A DNA stretch of 64,000 bases from Prosapia bicincta (GCA_036971475.1 JBAIZL010000001.1:139223192-139287191); one strand, 5' to 3'. Shown: positions 1-14,501, numbered from the stretch's first letter. Program-made: numbers and translations. The notes: generated by a model from the letters alone, not told the origin.

Positions 1-224
1 TGAGAAAAAAATGGTGTTAGTGACCATTAACATAACATTAGAAAATCTTCATAATTATGGTCAAAACATATTACAAAGTTTATTATTTAAAGGAATTTTC
101 ATAATGGAAATCAATAAGTTTTTGAAATTCATAAAAAACTAGATATAACTAAATAAAAAGCTAACTTAGATAAAAAACTAAATATATATATATTTAGGTT
201 AGTTTTGGTTGGTAAAGATTATTT

Positions 225-557
225 GGACTAGGAGACTGACAGACTTACCTTGGTAAGAGTCCACACTGTAGTCTTGAAATAGAAACACATAAAAGCACTT
301 AAACAATGATATATTTCAACCACACAGTGGTCTTTGTCAATCGAAGAGAAAACACAAAAAGAAATATGAGAGAATGAAATAAAATAAATAATATTTATTT
401 TATTTCATTCTCTCATATTTCTTTTTGTGTTTTCTCTTCGATTGACAAAGACCACTGTGTGGTTGAAATATATCATTGTTTAAGTGCTTTTATGTGTTTC
501 TATTTCAAGACTACAGTGTGGACACTTACCAAGGTAAGTCTGTCAGTCTCCTAGTCC
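225..557. repeat. Penelope-like family-A terminus as a near-perfect palindrome
   Basis: The stretch from GGACTAGGAGACTGACAG to its complement at 557 folds back on itself about a centre near 391 with almost no spacer, giving arms of about 166 bp. The arm is the family-A terminal repeat that also flanks the second Penelope-like family at 50227-55083. The plus-oriented arm carries the hammerhead-like core TTGACAA (442-448), a GACCAC/GTGGTT hairpin and GAAA (465-468). A (TA)n tract follows at 565-593. Confidence 0.8.
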
Positions 558-563
558 AAAAAA

Positions 564-593
<30 letters not shown>

Positions 594-599
<6 letters not shown>

Positions 600-3500
600 A
601 AAAAGAGAATAAAAAATGTACTAAAGATAAAATAAATACATAAGCTAATAGCTAAAATAAATACAATAGCTACATAAGTAAGCAAAAAACATCAACTTCT
701 TGCTGCTGTGTTGGCGAGCAAATATATCCATTGCTTCCTTTGTCCAGGCTTTCCATTAGATGAGTGTGCATGACACACCTAAGCAAAACTCAATTGTTCT
801 TGTCCACCAATAGCTGAAATGAATAACACAAGTAACATGATTCCGAACACTAAAGAAACATTCTAACGCATTCTATTGGTGTTTTTCTGAACTTTACTTG
901 ATATAATGCTTTCTCATAACCAATAGCGAAATATTCCACTTAGCAACTTGAAGTGGTATTTAAGACCAGCAGAATATTCTACTTATTGAGTATGAAGAAT
1001 TAAAGAGCAATAACTTAGGTACTTACAAATCACATCACCAGGTAGATCACATCTGATGAAAATCTGTGACTGGCTATATGCAGCCATGACGAGAATTTAA
1101 AATGAAAACCAAGGTTGCATTAGGATTAACTAGATATTTAAGGCCAAAGTTGTGTCATTGAATAATATTTTCCAGCTGGTAGTTAGGTAAGATAGTTGTC
1201 ATGTCTTTTTTTCCTAATACCCTTGGCAGCACAATCATGGAAGAACAACAGTTTCTTCATGTCCATCACAAATGACTTTTCAATATTACCTTTTTTTGTT
1301 TTAGTCAATTTTGTATAGGTAAGATGCACATGAGTTATTATTTCTTATATATTTATTATTTTCTTTAAATTTAAGGATTTTAAGATGTTGAAATGTACTA
1401 TTAAAAACTATAGTTATAAAATATAGAAGTAATGATTTTTTGTAGGTTGAGTTTTGGAAACTAGTTGAAAAAGTTTTTGGAAATTTTCTTCCAGATGAGC
1501 AGTAAAGATTTAGGGGTGATCTGTCTATTTATGTCCTTCTTCCTTCTCTAGCTATCAAAGAACATAAAAAAAGCTCTGACCATTTCAATTAAAAAGTGCC
1601 TACAGAGCAAGAACTATAATTGCTCACTACTCTGTTATCACCCGATTCTTTCATCTATCCGTCTTTATTTTTGGATCAGTTAAGTCCCAAATACAATTAG
1701 TATGGAACTTAACAGCTCCATTGATTCTCCATATGAATTTTGAGAAATACTAAACTGTTGAAAATCCCTGGCTAAAATGATCTAATTGAATTCTTTTCCC
1801 CATACAGAATAATTTTTGATCTTGTAATTAGGGAAATTAGTAATCAGGGAAATATTTTTGATGTTTTAAACAAAGATTTTAAAATCCATATCTATACATA
1901 GAAACCAGTAACACTGTAAGAGCTGGAAATTTTTCATACTGGGGGGGGGGGATATAGATATTCCTACTCCAGCCCATAAAATAGTAGATAACATTATTTA
2001 TTCAATTTTCCCATTCTTCAAATACTATGAAGAGGGATAGGTGTTTGTTTATCTTAAGAGCTGAGAATTCGCCAAAAAACCACGAGAGCAATGAACCAAA
2101 ATCAGAAGTTTTAAAATTTCTCCTTTTGATACTTTTGAAACAAACTTGTTTTACCACAATTAAAAATTGGATCTCAATGAGTTAATATTTCTTTGGAATC
2201 AAATTCTATATGCTTACACAGCCAAATTTCCATGATTCATAAACAATATCATGTTAATAACTCAAAATTGGAAAAAACTGGACATTTAGAAACAAAGTGG
2301 TCATATACTTAATGAATTAATATTTTGGAATTTGCCTTTTTTATTCAGGGATAGTTACTATCCATCAGTTAAACTCTTTAACTATATGACATGATAAAAC
2401 GGGCATAAATGCTATTTCGCCTGTTTGGAAGAACCAAGAAAGTTTGATGAAATGTAGAAAAATATGTCAAAGTATAATGGATTTTTAGGCGGAATCGATA
2501 TCAGCAACCAGTCAAAAACATTTTCTCTTGAGTTTTTTATAAATTTAATCAAATTTTAAGTTTATAAGTTGTTAGCACCTAGAAGCCTACACCTGAGTAT
2601 AACTCGTCGCTGGCGATGCCAGAGTATAGCTAGGGGTTCCGTATTTATTTACCTAGCAACTTGTTGAAATATTCTCGAGTTACATTGGTTATTTTATTTT
2701 ATATGTGTGCCAGACAAATGTTATGGTTTGGTCAGATGGTGCATATTTTATTAGTGCAAGTTGTTATGTTTCAAGTTTGTTATTATTCGCTGTAAATTTT
2801 ACCTTTCGGTTATTTAGTGATATTATATATAATAGAGATATAATGCATAAAGACAATTTAGGAAATAATTCAATACGAGATGTTGTTTTGTAGACTGTGA
2901 CAGTAAAGCCGATCAGACTTTGGTTCAATCAACAACCTTTATTGATGAACTAAACAAAAAAGTTCTTTCTTTGAAAATATTTTTTAACGTTCCTCCCACC
3001 CAATAAAATATAATAGGTTGTGTAAATATTTGTAAATTGCATTTTCTTTTAACTTTAAAATGATATACTGGAGATATTTTATAAGTTACACTATTTTTAA
3101 AAATTTGTGTGGTAAGTGGAAAACGTCTGGGTGTAATGGCAGCACTGTAAAATTCCTATGCAGATGTGTCGATTTAGCGGGCAGTCAGGCTCCAGCCTAT
3201 ATGGAAATTACACTTGTTCTTACACTGATTGTGAAGTTTGTGGTGTTATTAGTTTATAAAAATGCGACTGAAATTCAATGCAAGTTGTGTATATGGTGAT
3301 ATTATGTCAAAACCAATGGTTTTTGTTAGTGTCAGTCATTCATTAAAAGGAGAACAATATTACACAATGAACAACGAAGTGGCCGCTCCTCCACTTCCCA
3401 TGTTCCAACTGTTGTCAAAGATGTTTGACAAGCCACTGACACTGATTGGCTCTTAACGCTTGATGAAATCCTTTCTCAACTGTCTTCAAATGTAAAAATG

Positions 3501-3782
3501 AGCAGTGCATGCTCAAAATAATATTACCAAAAGTTTTTATGTCCTACAACAATGCTCGTAAGACTCGAAATGTGCTTGAGGGGTTTAGATGGGATGTTTT
3601 CCCATGATTTTACTCTTTAAAGACTTTACTCCCATAATTTTCACTTGTTCCAAAAAAATTTCCAAATCAAATTTGAAAATTCAGACAGCAATTTTTACAT
3701 CTATATCCTGTATAGAAACACGGACTATAATCTCGTTTAGTCTTTATGCAAAGTAATATTTTCATAAATAAATAATACCCAC
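594..3782. other. No recognisable feature
   Basis: AT-rich unique DNA downstream of pins. The open frames here are short, with no domain-like sequence. The only oddity is a run of ten G at about 1941-1950. Confidence 0.5.
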
Positions 3783-3885
3783 AAATATTTTTATTCTAGT
3801 CTAGAGTATGTATTGTCATGTCTCTGAGGACGGTTACTTTGTAACCGAAATGTACGTGAGACTAGAATAAAAATATTTGTGGTTA
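3783..3885. repeat. Fold-back terminus with hammerhead-like core
   Basis: Inverted arms of about 23 bp (CAAATATTTTTATTCTAGTC and its complement) enclose CTGAGGA (3824-3830), one extra C, the perfect hairpin GGTTAC-TTT-GTAACC (3832-3846) and GAAA (3847-3850). The layout is the same as in the Penelope-like termini elsewhere in the window, but the sequence is not close to families A or B. The nucleotide that would occupy the cleavage position is ambiguous. Confidence 0.55.
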
Positions 3886-3903
3886 CAGGTTGTCTAATAT
3901 TAA

Positions 3904-4922
3904 CACGTTCTGCATGGCTAGCATACTGGCACGCTCTGGGTTCCCTTACGAGGCACTGAGAGTGTGCCGGTGTGCTCCCTGCTTCTCTTCTGAGAGACGG
4001 GAGCACACCGGCACGCTCACTCCCAGTCTAATTGAAACTTCTCTAGTGTCAATACGTGTTTGTATAAAGGTTTGATTTTTACATCAGTGCTTCGGAAGAG
4101 TTTGGAGAACATTGTGCCTGAGTCGTTTTTAAATCCGACCATCTCAAGTTAACTTTTGATGCTTCTACTGAAACAATGCTTCAGGGAGTTTTATGAACAG
4201 ATTTAATTTGGTTTAACTTTTATATTTTAATGTTTTTTTTATAGTTTGAACCTCTTAACACTGCAAAATATCTGTTCAAAACAACGATCATAAAAATAAA
4301 CTAAGCTTTCTGAACTAACACAAGAATAAACGATAACTGTCCTATTAGAGTGAATGAACCAACTCGAGGTGGGAACAGACTATTGTAAATATGAGTCATT
4401 GACAAAATGCTTGGAAGCCCGGAAACCTAATGTGTCATCATAAGATTTTAGTAAACAAATGTCAGCTAATCTCAGCTATAAACAGACTATTATCTATGTC
4501 TGCCTTTACATTATCGATCTCTATCACTTTGTGAAACACATGACATAAACAGAAACAAACATTTACTAAAATTATGTTAATTTTAGTAGTAGGTACTTTA
4601 GATTTTTATGTAAATTATCTGTTTTTCTGTCTCTTTTATTGAGCTTTATTATTTGTCATACAGTATTTTACCATTTGTATTTCTTTCTTTTAATTGTGAC
4701 CTGATAAATAAAACAATATTTCAATGTCTATTACACTGTATTAATGTCCTCAATAAACATTAGATATAAAATGATTGAGATGAAAACAACGGGCACGATA
4801 ATTAGATGCTACAACAAACTATGCAACCCGCATAGCATTCCACTGCCGTCAGAGGTGGAAGTTAACGAAAAAACATACAGCAGTTTGATGAGATCACCAA
4901 TATTGCCGCCGTGCTGAATGTG
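3904..4922. mobile_element. TTAA-flanked non-autonomous DNA transposon (piggyBac-type), copy 1
   Basis: Flanked on both sides by TTAA (3900-3903, 4923-4926). The ends are imperfect inverted repeats: CACGTTCTGCATGGC at left and CACATTCAGCACGGC read from the right. It is 1019 bp with no transposase. Near the left end is a strong hairpin (3961-3979 with 3999-4017, 19 bp, one mismatch). The interior includes a piece related to the Tigger-type element at 42704-43554, so it is a composite. Confidence 0.72.
4362..4570 (+). mobile_element. Fragment of Tigger-type MITE nested in TTAA element
   Basis: About 200 bp is clearly similar to 42945-43150 inside the CAGTAAACTCCCG-ended element. Shared words include GACAAAATGCTTGGA, AAACAAATGTCAGCTAATCT and CATTATCGATCT. 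It has no ends of its own. Two diverged copies in one window indicate a repeat family. Confidence 0.6.
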
Positions 4923-6469
4923 TTAAACCACAGTAGATTATTCCAAGTAATTAAGTGAATATTTTCATTGTTTTTTCTGAAAAAATTAGTAAATGATGAT
5001 ATATCTTGAGTAGTTATTCTACCAGTAAACAGTAAAATTTATCATGCTAAGAATAACAGTGCTAAAGTATATTGCTTATGAATACAAACTTTAATTTTAT
5101 TCCCTGAGGAAGTTTTAATAAATGATTCCTGACTAACATTGTGTAAGACTCATGCAAAAGCAAAAACGAGTCATAATTTTCTTCAAAATTTTCAAATCAG
5201 GATAGACGCATGATGACTGCTTAACATCATATCCTTACCAGTGATCCATTCGTGTTTGTTCACAGTAATGCTCAAATGTTATAAAAAATTATTTTTTTAT
5301 TGTTATTTAAAAACTTTTACATATAGAATATTTAACTTTATTAATTACAATGATAGTTTTTATTAACAAAATTAAATTATGGTTAGATTAATATAACATT
5401 CATAAGTTTTGTTATGATTTCCAGCTAAATACAGTGAAGAAATATTACTAAAATATGGTACCAAATATTACTTAAATTCATGCTACTGTTTCTTCCATAA
5501 GCTAGATTATATCTTTTATACATAATATTAAATCTTTCAACTATTCTAAAGAAAAAAAAAATTATAATTACAAAAATTAAATGTAATTATGAGAAACAAT
5601 AATAAATTCATGATTTTAGGAATGTTTAGTGGAGGTCTGGAGTGTGGTTTGTTTTAAAGATCTACGAAATTAACAACTCAATTTTTAAAAAACTGTATTC
5701 AAGCTAAAATATTAAAAACTCATATTATTGTATGCACCTAATAGCTTTTGTGCATTGTAGTTATAATTGCTTCTAACTATTGAAAAAGCAAGACTACCAG
5801 TTATGACCTTCTTAGGCTTGAAAATAAGATTATAACTGTTCCAATCTTGTTATTTATTCGAAGCAATTATAATTATAAGAAACAATTGACTTGAAAAGAA
5901 AAATGATAGGTTATTATTAATAGAAAAAGAAAACCTTGTTTCGCAGTTTAAGAAATATTTTTTATGACTCATGTAGAAGCTAGTAAATAAATTAAGATAT
6001 TTTGGCGCAAATTTAAATAGATTATGTTTTCTTACAATTTTAATTGTCATCTTTATTTTATAAAACTATTTCTGTTGACAAGACAACTAAAATCATTTCT
6101 TTTTCCAAAAAATTTAATTTTATAATTATTCTATTACATTATCAGTGTTATAGGTGCAACTACAAGTATATCCACATTACTGTCACCTCTCTTTGTAAGT
6201 TGCCAAAAATTGAAAAACATACAATATTTGTATCCTGTTTATTAAACATTGTCGTATAATACATATATATTTCCCAATCATTATAAAGAAGTTAAAGTTA
6301 TCAATATATCAGGTATATCAGTTTGTCTTTAACAATAACAAGTGTTAAAATATGAAACATATTTTCAAGTATTAATTAGAAATTATTAAAATTTGTATGA
6401 TTTACATGATATCTATTTACACAAAATTCATAAGACGAGAAGAACCTTCTGCATGCTTCATGTACTTAA
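4923..6469. other. No recognisable feature
   Basis: AT-rich unique sequence. Both strands were scanned and no domain-like reading frame or repeat was recognised. Confidence 0.5.
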
Positions 6470-7499
6470 CACGTAGACTGCCATGATGGTCACTGATGAC
6501 TGACATCGTATTTTTGCATAGGGCCGCGGTGGTCACCAGTAACCGACAATGTATTGAACCATAAGAGGTGCCTGACACGGTATCTGTGTATGTTCCTGCA
6601 ACTTTGCGTTCAGAAAATTTTTTATTATTTTTTTTACAAGACTATAATTATTGGGAAACTAGAAGTTTAGAATTACAAGGAAATAGTTTTTATTTACACT
6701 TCTTTGTAGAACTACATTCAGTTTTAGGATAGTGAAAAAAATTCACCTAAAAAAACTGAATAATTCGAAAATTAGAAACTAAAAACTTTACAAAAAAATT
6801 TGTTGTTCATGACGAGCTAGTTGTTAATCACTTGTTACACTTTGAAATTACTTGCGACCAGACATTCTATTAATATAAGTTGTTAAATTGTTGACTTACA
6901 CTTTGATAAAACGTTTTCGTCTCCAAATTAAAAAATTTTAATTTAAAACGTCTTCCTGCAACTCATGAGATCATATAAAATTTGTAAAAACAGCAATTTA
7001 AAACACACTTGTATTGAAATAATACAAACATAAATGTAAGAATGATGTTCAGATTATATTTACATTCTAATTATTAAAGAAAAAATAATTTCAAACAAAA
7101 ATAGTTATGCTGAAAATTTAAAAAATACGTGAGAAAAATCTAGTAGCTATATTTATGGTTTTAAAATATGTGTAATATTGTGAAAATACGTTGTTGTATA
7201 TATTTATACTTGAATTTATATTGAAAAAATACAATAAAAACTTTGACATTTTTCATTCATTCGGGGAAGATCAGCTTTGAATGGGGAATGTGTAGTAAGT
7301 CCGACAACATCACCGATGCGACGCCTTGTAGTATAAATATTTACTTCACGCCATGATGATCACCGGTCTCTGACAACATTATAAAATATACCAGTTTTAA
7401 TAAATAAACACACTATAAGACAAAATATTATTATGTTTTCTCATTAGTGTTCTCAATTGTGTTTGAAGGTTATCGGAAAACTGGTTGGCAGTCAATGTG
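6470..7499. mobile_element. TTAA-flanked non-autonomous DNA transposon, copy 2
   Basis: Exact TTAA at both sides (6466-6469, 7500-7503). Termini are CACGTAGACTGCCATG and, from the right, CACATTGACTGCCAAC. The 1030-bp interior is non-coding. Subterminal segments repeat a degenerate GGTCACYRRTRACYGAC-like word (6488-6560, again near 7350), typical of short elements mobilised in trans by a piggyBac-type transposase. Confidence 0.72.
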
Positions 7500-10400
7500 T
7501 TAAGCCAGCTCCTGCTAACAAAGAATGACTATCAACATATTTATTTGATATTAAAAACAATTAAATCACAACTTTTAATTCCCTATTTACTAGAAAAAAT
7601 ATAACATCCACAAAACAATATACCTTTACAAATACTGTCCAGATATTTATATAAATTTTGAATATAAATTGTTTTTGCGAATGATAATAATTTTATTATG
7701 GACAAGTACACAGAGCTCTGAAAAATTACTTGATCATAGAAAATAATATTGAATTTTTTTTTACAAATAAAAATATTTGTATTTCTTATATTAGAACCCA
7801 TTTATAATTACAAAGATCATGATGTAAACACTAACTAAAATATAAACTCTAACATATAGCCCAGAGTATACTTGAATATAACAATAAGTAAAAAATTGCA
7901 TAGAATAAAAAAAAGTTAAAAAAGCAAAATAAGCGCAACAATATAAGCAACCCATTAAAAGACCTTTATAATAGACCTGTACAGTTCTTTGGCAATGTTC
8001 TGTTTTGTAAATATGTACAATCTAAAAATGCATTTGAAAAAATTAAACATGATATGTAAATGTTATAAGTTGACAATTTTAAAACATACACTTTCATTCT
8101 CAGAATATTCTTTCATAAGCACCAATATTTCATTTAAGTTGGACCTGAATTTCCAATATCGCTCATAAAATTCATAAAACATGTTTACAATTTAAAACTC
8201 AATTAATTTTAAAATAATTGGAAACCATCCTAACACTGTTAAATTCAGACAAAGTTATAAAAAAATTATCAACATGTTGAATAAATTGAAAAATATTTTC
8301 CTTGTTTCCCTTTTATTTGAGCATTTTATTCGAAACCTTTCCTCGGTTAACAACTAACAATTATATAGCTTTATTGTAACAGAGAAAAGAAGACAGAGGC
8401 TTTCCATGCCTTAATTATAAGGAGTAAATGAATTCAATATAACAAATACTGTTCAATACCTGTGAACAACAATTAGAATTGGAATATTGAAAAGATATGT
8501 AATATGTATCAAGGATCACCTTATGGGTTTAGAAAATACAAAATTATTCTCTCTGGTTGATTTGTGCTGATCTGAATTGGGATGGAAAGTTGTATAAACT
8601 TAAAGGATTTCAAATGAACACTGTGTAAACGACAGATGTAGTGCTCTGCATTCCAAATGCAAATATGGAGATGTTCTTGATCATTGTCTTAAAGAAGTCT
8701 TTACATAATATCAAAAGCCCAAGTTAATCGAGAAAAAATAGATAATAGTTGATATGAACTTGCAAATATCTAAACAAGATGGCTATCCTATCAGATATAT
8801 GTTTCAAAAGCAATTTTTATTTTTAAAGTGGCTTCTATGCTAGGAGGTTTGAAACTGGGTGTTAATCCCCTAGGATAGCTTTAAATTGACTGATAAAAAG
8901 GTGAAGCCTAACAGGATTCTATTTCAAGAGAATGTTTCAAGTAACCTTGTCATAGTTTGAGGTAAATGCAATTCAATGGAGAGTCTGTCATTGAAAAATG
9001 CAACGCATTACCAAGGAAACCACCTGAAGGGTTTTGGCAAATAATTAGTACTTATGCTTTGAGAATGTTTAGGTAAAATACAGATTTATATAAGCAGGAC
9101 CTACTTTTCTTTCAACTTTATAATACAAGTAGTTAAAAATTTAAACAGAACCTATTCCTTGAGGAAGAACTTGATTCTTGAAGGGTGTTTGTTTTTGTAG
9201 ACACTATACATCATTAAATCATAAACAATAATAACACTCAAGTGACAATATTATTTAAAGCACCTATTTACATCAGAGTAAAGATTAAATACATGTATAA
9301 AAATGTTCATGGTAAATTGTCTAAAATCTTACAATATTGAATAAAGTTTTCATTAGAATTAACTTGGATTAGAGACAGTGGCAGGTTCAACGATGACATC
9401 TCTTTTACCTTGAAAACTCTTACTGTCAAAATTAACATTATTTCCCTCAACATTTGTCTATGACAAGATAAAGAATACACACCTGGGATATAAGAGCCCA
9501 TCGATATTTAGAGAGATTAAGTCTATCTATACAAATAAATAAAAATAGAAATAATATTCAGAACTCAAAGTGCCAAAACCAAACAACTATTTTAATGTGT
9601 CACAGATATTTTGAAAAATGTGTAAAACGCCAACACTAAATATGTGTGCTTTATCTTATGTTGACAACAGTTATATTCCACAACAGCCGATTTTATTGCA
9701 AAAACACCAATTACATGGAATGTCAAATATTTTTTGTTGCATCTTTAAAAAAATTAATAGGAAACATTTATAACCCTAGTAAAAGTAAGTATTCATACAG
9801 TGAACACTCATATAACAACCAGACACAAAAACATTTTCAAAGCAACACATATGCTTTGTTATAACAAAACACATTAATGTAAGAAGGTTGTCAAGCACTA
9901 TAAAGGGTCAATAATTTTCAGTTACTTGTAACTACAAATGTTTTATGAAAAGAGAACAATACCCATTATATATATGTAATTACTAATCATTAGTAACTTA
10001 CTTTATCAAAAATTAAAAACCTTGTATACATCTCCTTTTACAATAAAATTATTTTTATATTTTGCTTTTATTATTTATTTTTAGCCATATTTTTTGTATT
10101 CCTCTAATTTGTTGTTGAACAATCCGTTACCCATTCCCTGGTACATGCAAAATTACTGAGTCCTATAAAATCATTTATATAATCTACAATGCACGCTTTT
10201 CAAATAAGAACCACTTTGGTCCAAAAACAAACGATAAATATTTTATTGGACAAATATATTTTTAAATGAAGCCTGGATTTTAACCTACTTATTATTAGGT
10301 TTAAACTAATTTTTGCTTCTCTTTGGGATTTGTACTTAGTTCATTCTGTCTTCACATGAACTTAAAAGAGCGTAGATACAATTTTTTAGAGCACACTATT

Positions 10401-13400
10401 GACCCTGACAAAATCATTAAAAACATATTTCTCAAACATTTTCATCAATTCTCTGAATCAGTTTAAGAAGGATGACTGCTTACTCCATTCCTTACAATGG
10501 ATGATTTTATGCATAGCCCTAACCAAGTGGTTCCTGACCTAAACCCATAACTCCCTTGAGGTTAGATATATTTATTATACAAAATCTATTCACTGGGTAA
10601 AAAATAAAGATAGAATAACGTTATATAGCTTAACACCTCTCAACTGTTGAAGAAACTAGCTTAACAATTTTACTCCTAGCTATAATAACGTATACCTTCA
10701 CCAATTGTGATGCATGACGCAGAATCGCTGGCAATGGTCTGTGACGCAACACTTTTGGAACCACTGTCCTAACCTATCTTCTCCCTTTTCATACAATTTA
10801 ATAATCTGCAATTCATTTCAGTTCATTTTACATTAAAACAATGTGTTAGAGCTTTTATGTCACAGATCTCGCTATCAATATTTATGCAATTCTGTAACAG
10901 TTGGTACAGGAAATTTAAGCAATTAATATAAATAAAAACAATGTGCAAAATCTGATTTTATGCAGAGCATTATTTTCAGTTACTTAGGAAGTGAAAACTT
11001 CTTCTTTATGCTTTGGAGAAAAGATTTTATAAACGTATAAGAAAGAACATCAAACAAAACTAAAAACATATAAAACTGTTGGTGCTGTTGTTTTCAAATA
11101 GGTTAATCACAAGTTTCTCGTCACCAATGTATCAAAATTTGAATGATCTAAAAGGAATTGGAATACAACTCAAGTAGCTTATATAAAAAGTTGTGAAACA
11201 ATGACATGATATACTAACTACATACGTTTCATAGAAAAAAGACTAAATGTATTGTTTAAACAAACTTAAAAAGTAACATTGCAGTAATATCTATTTTTTT
11301 TGCCTCAAGAAAAGTAATATTTATTTTTTTGCTGTATAATTACATAAACAACAAACCCTTCTAAAACTTGAAAAGTTTTGCAGTTTTTGTTATATTTATT
11401 AGCGAGTTAAAAATATATTCTTTAAATATAAAAATAAATATTCAAAGACCTCTATAAATATTCTTCTAGTGTCTAGTTATGCTAGGGCTGTCATATATCC
11501 TGTCACTATTTCTGACTTAATACCTCATGGAAGCTTTAGGAATATCAAATATAAGGGTTTAAGGGATATCACCAGTAGTAGTTCGCTATTACAATCGAAA
11601 CAATTAAGATTTCGTCACTGAAAGTTAAACTTCAGATACAATACAAGCTACTGCTTAGTAAGTCTTACTGAAGTAAAACTTTCTTTAGAAAAGTGTTCAT
11701 CACACTTTAATAACAAAAAGGTTTAATAATAAAAAACCTTTTTTGTAAGGCATGAACTAAAAGAGGTAACATTTCTCACAAACTTGAGAGTAATTTAAGG
11801 AAAGACATACAAGGGAATAGGTGCCTGGTACACAAATAGGCCAACACAGTTTCTGGTCGATGTTGATATAATAGCTGTCAAACCTTACATATATTTCAAT
11901 AATTAGAATTATAAGATTTTTGAGTTTGTTGATGTATATTACACACAGTTGCTTTAACACTCAAGATAAAATTGATGCCTGCTATTGAAAACATTTCAAG
12001 TTTATTAAAAACTTTAAAGCAGTAATTCCTTAATTAAAAAAAACTTCTTAAGATACTCCTGGTGTTTTCTCCATTCTCACTGAACCTATTTAAACAAACA
12101 ACTTTCTTTCTTTCATGGTAAAATAGAAGAAATTATTTTCCATTGAGGTAAAATCGGAGTACAATAACAGTTTTAATGAACCAACAGGATTATGAAGAAA
12201 ATAATAAACAGGAGAATTTAAATTCAAGAAAAAGCAGATTAAATAGTTTGAGGATGGATAAGTGTGACTATTTACATTTATTGAAAATGTGCCTGTACTT
12301 ATTTTCAATTCTAGCTCACAATGAAAATGTAGAAATTGTTCAAATGATATCATCACAGTAGACTGATAAACAATATCACCTTTCAGTTAAACAATTCAAA
12401 ATTTAATGATTTGTCAATATAACTTAATGTTAAACAGTAATAAGGTTGTCTTAAATGTTATTTTATTAAATTTGTGCGAGCACACTTTTTTGGCAGAGGA
12501 TGTCATCTTATTTAGAGCAATCTGTATATAAATGTTCTGATATCACTTACCATAAATATAGCAACCTGTCACGTTATACTGGAGAATGGTTACTTTTGAC
12601 TAAAAAATTCAAAAGGAAAAAGAGATGTCTTTTACTTTCTATAAATTATAATTCTAAAAAAAGTGTAAATCAAAATAAAAATCTAGTTTTGTTGATGCTC
12701 ATTGTTCAGTAGTGCTATAAAAAAACTGCATCAAATATTTAAATAATATTCTGTTAGTTTCGATACAGAAAATTATTAAATTTTTACTATTGCTCAAAAA
12801 ATTTCAAAAATGATTTAAAATATACCATTTTGTCTATATCTACAATATCATTCTAAAAAATAAATGAAAAAATACTATCTATTTACAATGTACTTATATG
12901 TAAAATACCCTTTTATATACAGTCTTTTATATATATTTTTATTAATACATAATTTCAATGAATAATTTATGTTTAAATTTATTAATGTTATAATTATCGG
13001 TTAGTTATTATTCTACATTTTTTTTTGTAAATGAAAATGCAATCATTTAATAACAATTTGACTTTAAAAAAAGTTTACATATTCTACTAAACCTTACCAC
13101 ATTCAGGCAAAATATGTTTTTATTTTAGGAGTTTAAATATTATTAAAATTAGTACCTTGATTCTAGGAAAGAACATCAATAGGTGATGTTTTGGTGTTGA
13201 TTTCATTAAGTTTATGCTGAAAGTGTCTCAGCTGTTTGCAGCAGTAATATTTCTTCACCTAGCTTTTGGTTAGAGCCTTTGTCTTTTTCCCCTACTTGCC
13301 CTCGCTTAACCACCTGCCAGATAGTAATACTTCCATGTTTAAAAGTAAAAATTAAAGTAAACTTGTTTGTTTACTTACTGATGTTTGTTGTAAACATAAT

Positions 13401-13498
13401 TTACTTTCACTGTTGATGTAAGATTATATATAGGATTATTATGATTACTAGGCAATTTTCTGAAGTGGTTATAATGAAGATTAATAAAATTTGAATGA
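7500..13498. other. Six kilobases without a recognisable gene or element
   Basis: AT-rich DNA with only short, non-conserved reading frames on both strands. I saw no transposon ends, no tandem arrays and no exon-like blocks. Confidence 0.45.
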
Positions 13499-14501
13499 CA
13501 GCAGAGACTCGAAATTCCGATTCCTGATTTTTCGAGCTTCTGTTAAATTTGAGCCTATTTCTATTTTAGACGATTTTACATATTTGAAAGAAAATTCAAA
13601 TTATCTACTTTTAGACTGCACCATTGCTTCCTGATGAAGATCAACAGTGGTCTGATGATATCCATGCTTTATATCTTCCCGCAAATGTTACTGAGCTTAA
13701 TCCAGCTGACGAAACACTGTGTTTTGGAATGTATGGGAATAAAATACAGAGCATTTCCTTTTACAATCTCTCTTAGAAGCTACTGAAGTGGAAGACACCT
13801 TTGTAAGTTCCCTATAAGAAATTACAGTTAAGGACATTATGTACAGAATAGCCAAATCATGGAACGAAATAAAAGAAGAAACATCAAGTCATGGAATAAA
13901 ATCCTGAGTTATAATAAAACTGTTGACTGTGTTCTTGATCCACAAGAAGAAACAAATTTGACATTTCTTATCAAGTAACTTCACGGTTCTGAAAATGTCA
14001 ACGATACAGTTGTACATCTTTGATTGAGTGAGGAAGAAGGTAAGTAAGTAACGATAAACATGTTATGACTATTCAAATGATACAAGAAACTACTGAAGTC
14101 AGTGATGACAAGAATAAAGATGAAGGTTTGACCGAGACAGTACAAGATGGGAAAACTTGGTGAAGGAACGACCCACTTGGAAACTGCACTCAGATGTGCT
14201 TCTGCAAAGACGTCTACGCTACACCGTACGACAAAAACCGATCTTATAAGCAAACGTAGAAGACTTTCCAACTTTTTCCAAAAAATGTAGCAACCGTGAT
14301 GAACAATGTATTCGAAAGCAACATTAAACTATGTAAGTACTGTAATCAACAAAGTTCTTTAACATATTTTCTGCATTCTTAATTATAGTATTAGGGCTCA
14401 TTAGAACCCCTATTTTTTCTAATGTACTTCCGTGTAATCCGGGTTTTTGTAAATCCGAGGGAGTCCGGTCCCATCTACCTCGAATTATCGAGACTCTACT
14501 G
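13499..14501 (+). mobile_element. Decayed Tigger/pogo element
   Basis: Ends are CAGCAGAGACTCGA at left and, read from the right, CAGTAGAGTCTCGATAATTC, a typical pogo/Tigger-type inverted repeat. The interior (about 13612-13980, plus strand) still reads as the C-terminal half of a DDE transposase in broken frames: LPANVTELNPADETLCFGMY, then ITVKDIMYRIAKSWNEIKEE. Several stops and frameshifts; inactive. Confidence 0.7.

Noticed and set aside
3957..4019. Strong 19-bp hairpin as a microRNA precursor
   Set aside because: It lies at the subterminal position of a TTAA transposon, has very short arms and high GC, and is better explained as part of the element.
8100..13000. Several 60-90 codon frames in the long empty region
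   Set aside because: Lengths are those expected by chance in AT-rich DNA. Translations are low-complexity, with no paired splice signals or conserved motifs.
13619..13640. CTGATGAAGATC as another hammerhead-like site
   Set aside because: It is part of the decayed Tigger transposase coding sequence, with no hairpin or GAAA at the right spacing.
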